Shown here: positions 62,996 to 64,000 of the stretch, piece after piece
Position numbering within the stretch: the stretch's first letter is position 1
Layout: the number at the start of each line of letters is the position of its first letter
Source of the DNA: Phymatolithon calcareum
Lineage: Eukaryota; Rhodophyta; Florideophyceae; Hapalidiales
NCBI GenBank assembly: GCA_977006965.1
Contig: OZ345360.1
Location: forward strand, 2,976,001 to 3,040,000
Reading direction: 5' to 3'
Length of the DNA: 64,000 bases
Made by a program: the position numbers and the translations under genes
Notes under the pieces: model-generated
Seen by the model: the letters and a program-made list of their open reading frames with translations, nothing else
Told to the model about the DNA's origin: nothing
The model's database searches: none

Positions 62996-64000
62996 GCTTC
63001 TGGAACTTTTAGGAAGAGTGGAAGTACATGCCTGGGGCTCAGATAGAATGCCAGACAAAATAATAGAGCCGCCCTATTGTGGGTAGCACCTGTGGAAGCC
63101 TTGCTCGTATATTCGTGTGGCTGTGGCGCCTTTAAAAATAAACTTGTCAAAAAACTAGAAAAACGAATTGAAAAGAGCTGACTCTTGTAAACCCATTTAG
63201 GTACCTCAAAATCCGTTGGAAATAGTCGTCCTACTTCACGGAACTAAACGATTACTGAACGTAACCATTGCTATTTCATCTTTCCGAAAGACTCTTTGTG
63301 AATCCAATCAGGACAACGCTGAACTGTGCCTGCAAGTCTTTGCGATATTTGTACAGTCAAGGTTACGTTAGACAGTATTGTGTTTGCGCGCACATAATGT
63401 GGGCGAATGTAAGGTTAACATTTGCATGTAACTACAGTATCCTGAATTGTACAGTATCTAAATGGGCCTTGTGAGAATGAGAGATTGAGAATGTCGTGGC
63501 AGAGGTAGCAAAAACCTGTCAGGGTCTCACGCTTCAGCACTGTCCAATCTGTCTGCCAGGTTTTAAAAGGTGCTTCGAGGAGCGCTGCCATGAAGCAAAG
63601 CATGGGGTAAACTGATATGAAAGGTCGAGGACAATGCGGCAAACAACATGGTATACTGTACTGATTGCAGAAGTTTGAATATCTATGTACAGTAGTACTG
63701 TACAGTGTAGTACACCAGATGTTTATGAAGATGTCGGGTCCAGTTCCAGGTAGTAAAATGAATTCTCTTTCCGAATTGTCAAGGACTGCTGCACGGAAGG
63801 TGAATTAGCGCTCACCTGGCTGAAATATCTCTCGAAAAGTCATGGGCCGATTAGGGGACCATCCATAGGTTGAACTGGGTCGACTTGTGGGTCGCTTGTG
63901 GGTTGTCACCGCAATGTTTAACGTTTGTCGAGGCGCAAAGCATGCAAGACTATGACGAGGAAAAACTGAGGTGCAACTTGCCAAAATCGGCATGCTGGGA
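62996..64000. other. Right edge, no gene seen
   Basis: Short frames only. Five TACAGTA/TACTGTA 7-mers lie between 63433 and 63702. A minus frame at 63993-63805 may be part of something beyond the edge but has no recognisable feature. Confidence 0.45.

Overview
The window is nuclear DNA of a eukaryote with compact, intron-poor genes. The best-fitting organism is a red alga of the florideophyte type; this is inference. The evidence is: (i) single-exon genes or genes with one or two introns of about 70-122 bp bounded by GT/AG; (ii) housekeeping proteins of eukaryotic type (proteasome Rpn9, syntaxin-5, CHMP2/Vps2, PDI, ascorbate peroxidase, TSR2, AAE3-like CoA ligase); (iii) a tRNA-Glu gene with a 13-nt insertion in its D-loop, a kind of disruption described in red algal nuclear tRNA genes; (iv) long intergenic tracts full of decayed mobile elements.

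Layout. 1-836 (-): 5' part of a helical-repeat protein that runs off the left edge, possibly condensin-II D3. 1790-3048 (-): Rpn9. 3783-3868 (-): tRNA-Glu. 4299-9064 (+): three tandem paralogues of an unrecognised secreted protein with ten conserved cysteines. 9.1-12.6 kb: no convincing gene. 12.96-14.47 kb (+): four-finger C2H2 protein. 14.97-17.46 kb: divergent pair syntaxin-5 (-) and CHMP2/Vps2 (+). 18.4-19.7 kb (+): Pro/Ser-rich protein with a C-terminal helical domain that recurs in a second gene at 26.9-27.5 kb (-). 20.1-24.1 kb: ascorbate peroxidase, PDI and TSR2. 24.55-24.60 kb (-): a tRNA-Cys-like segment with no adjoining 5' half. 25-31 kb: mainly retroelement debris. 32.85-34.4 kb (+): AMP-forming CoA ligase. 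35.4-39.2 kb (+): two kinase-like genes plus a decayed copy of one. 40-43 kb: non-LTR retroelement fragments. 44.07-56.34 kb: one large (~12.3 kb) DNA transposon with ~295-bp terminal inverted repeats, a 1350-residue DDE-type transposase and two accessory proteins. 57.5-58.9 kb (-): APH-fold phosphotransferase-like protein. 59.05-59.85 kb: small foldback element. 60.06-60.47 kb (+): short protein gene broken by one stop. 61-63 kb: more retroelement debris.

The housekeeping genes share no operon-like logic. Three local groups stand out: the tandem ten-cysteine secretory family, the kinase cluster, and the intact-looking giant transposon. Across the whole window the 7-mer TACAGTA (or its complement TACTGTA) occurs about 40 times outside confident coding sequence. 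The two copies of the transposon TIR differ by exactly one such event (TA versus TACAGTA), so I read these as likely excision footprints of a Tc1/mariner-like transposon.
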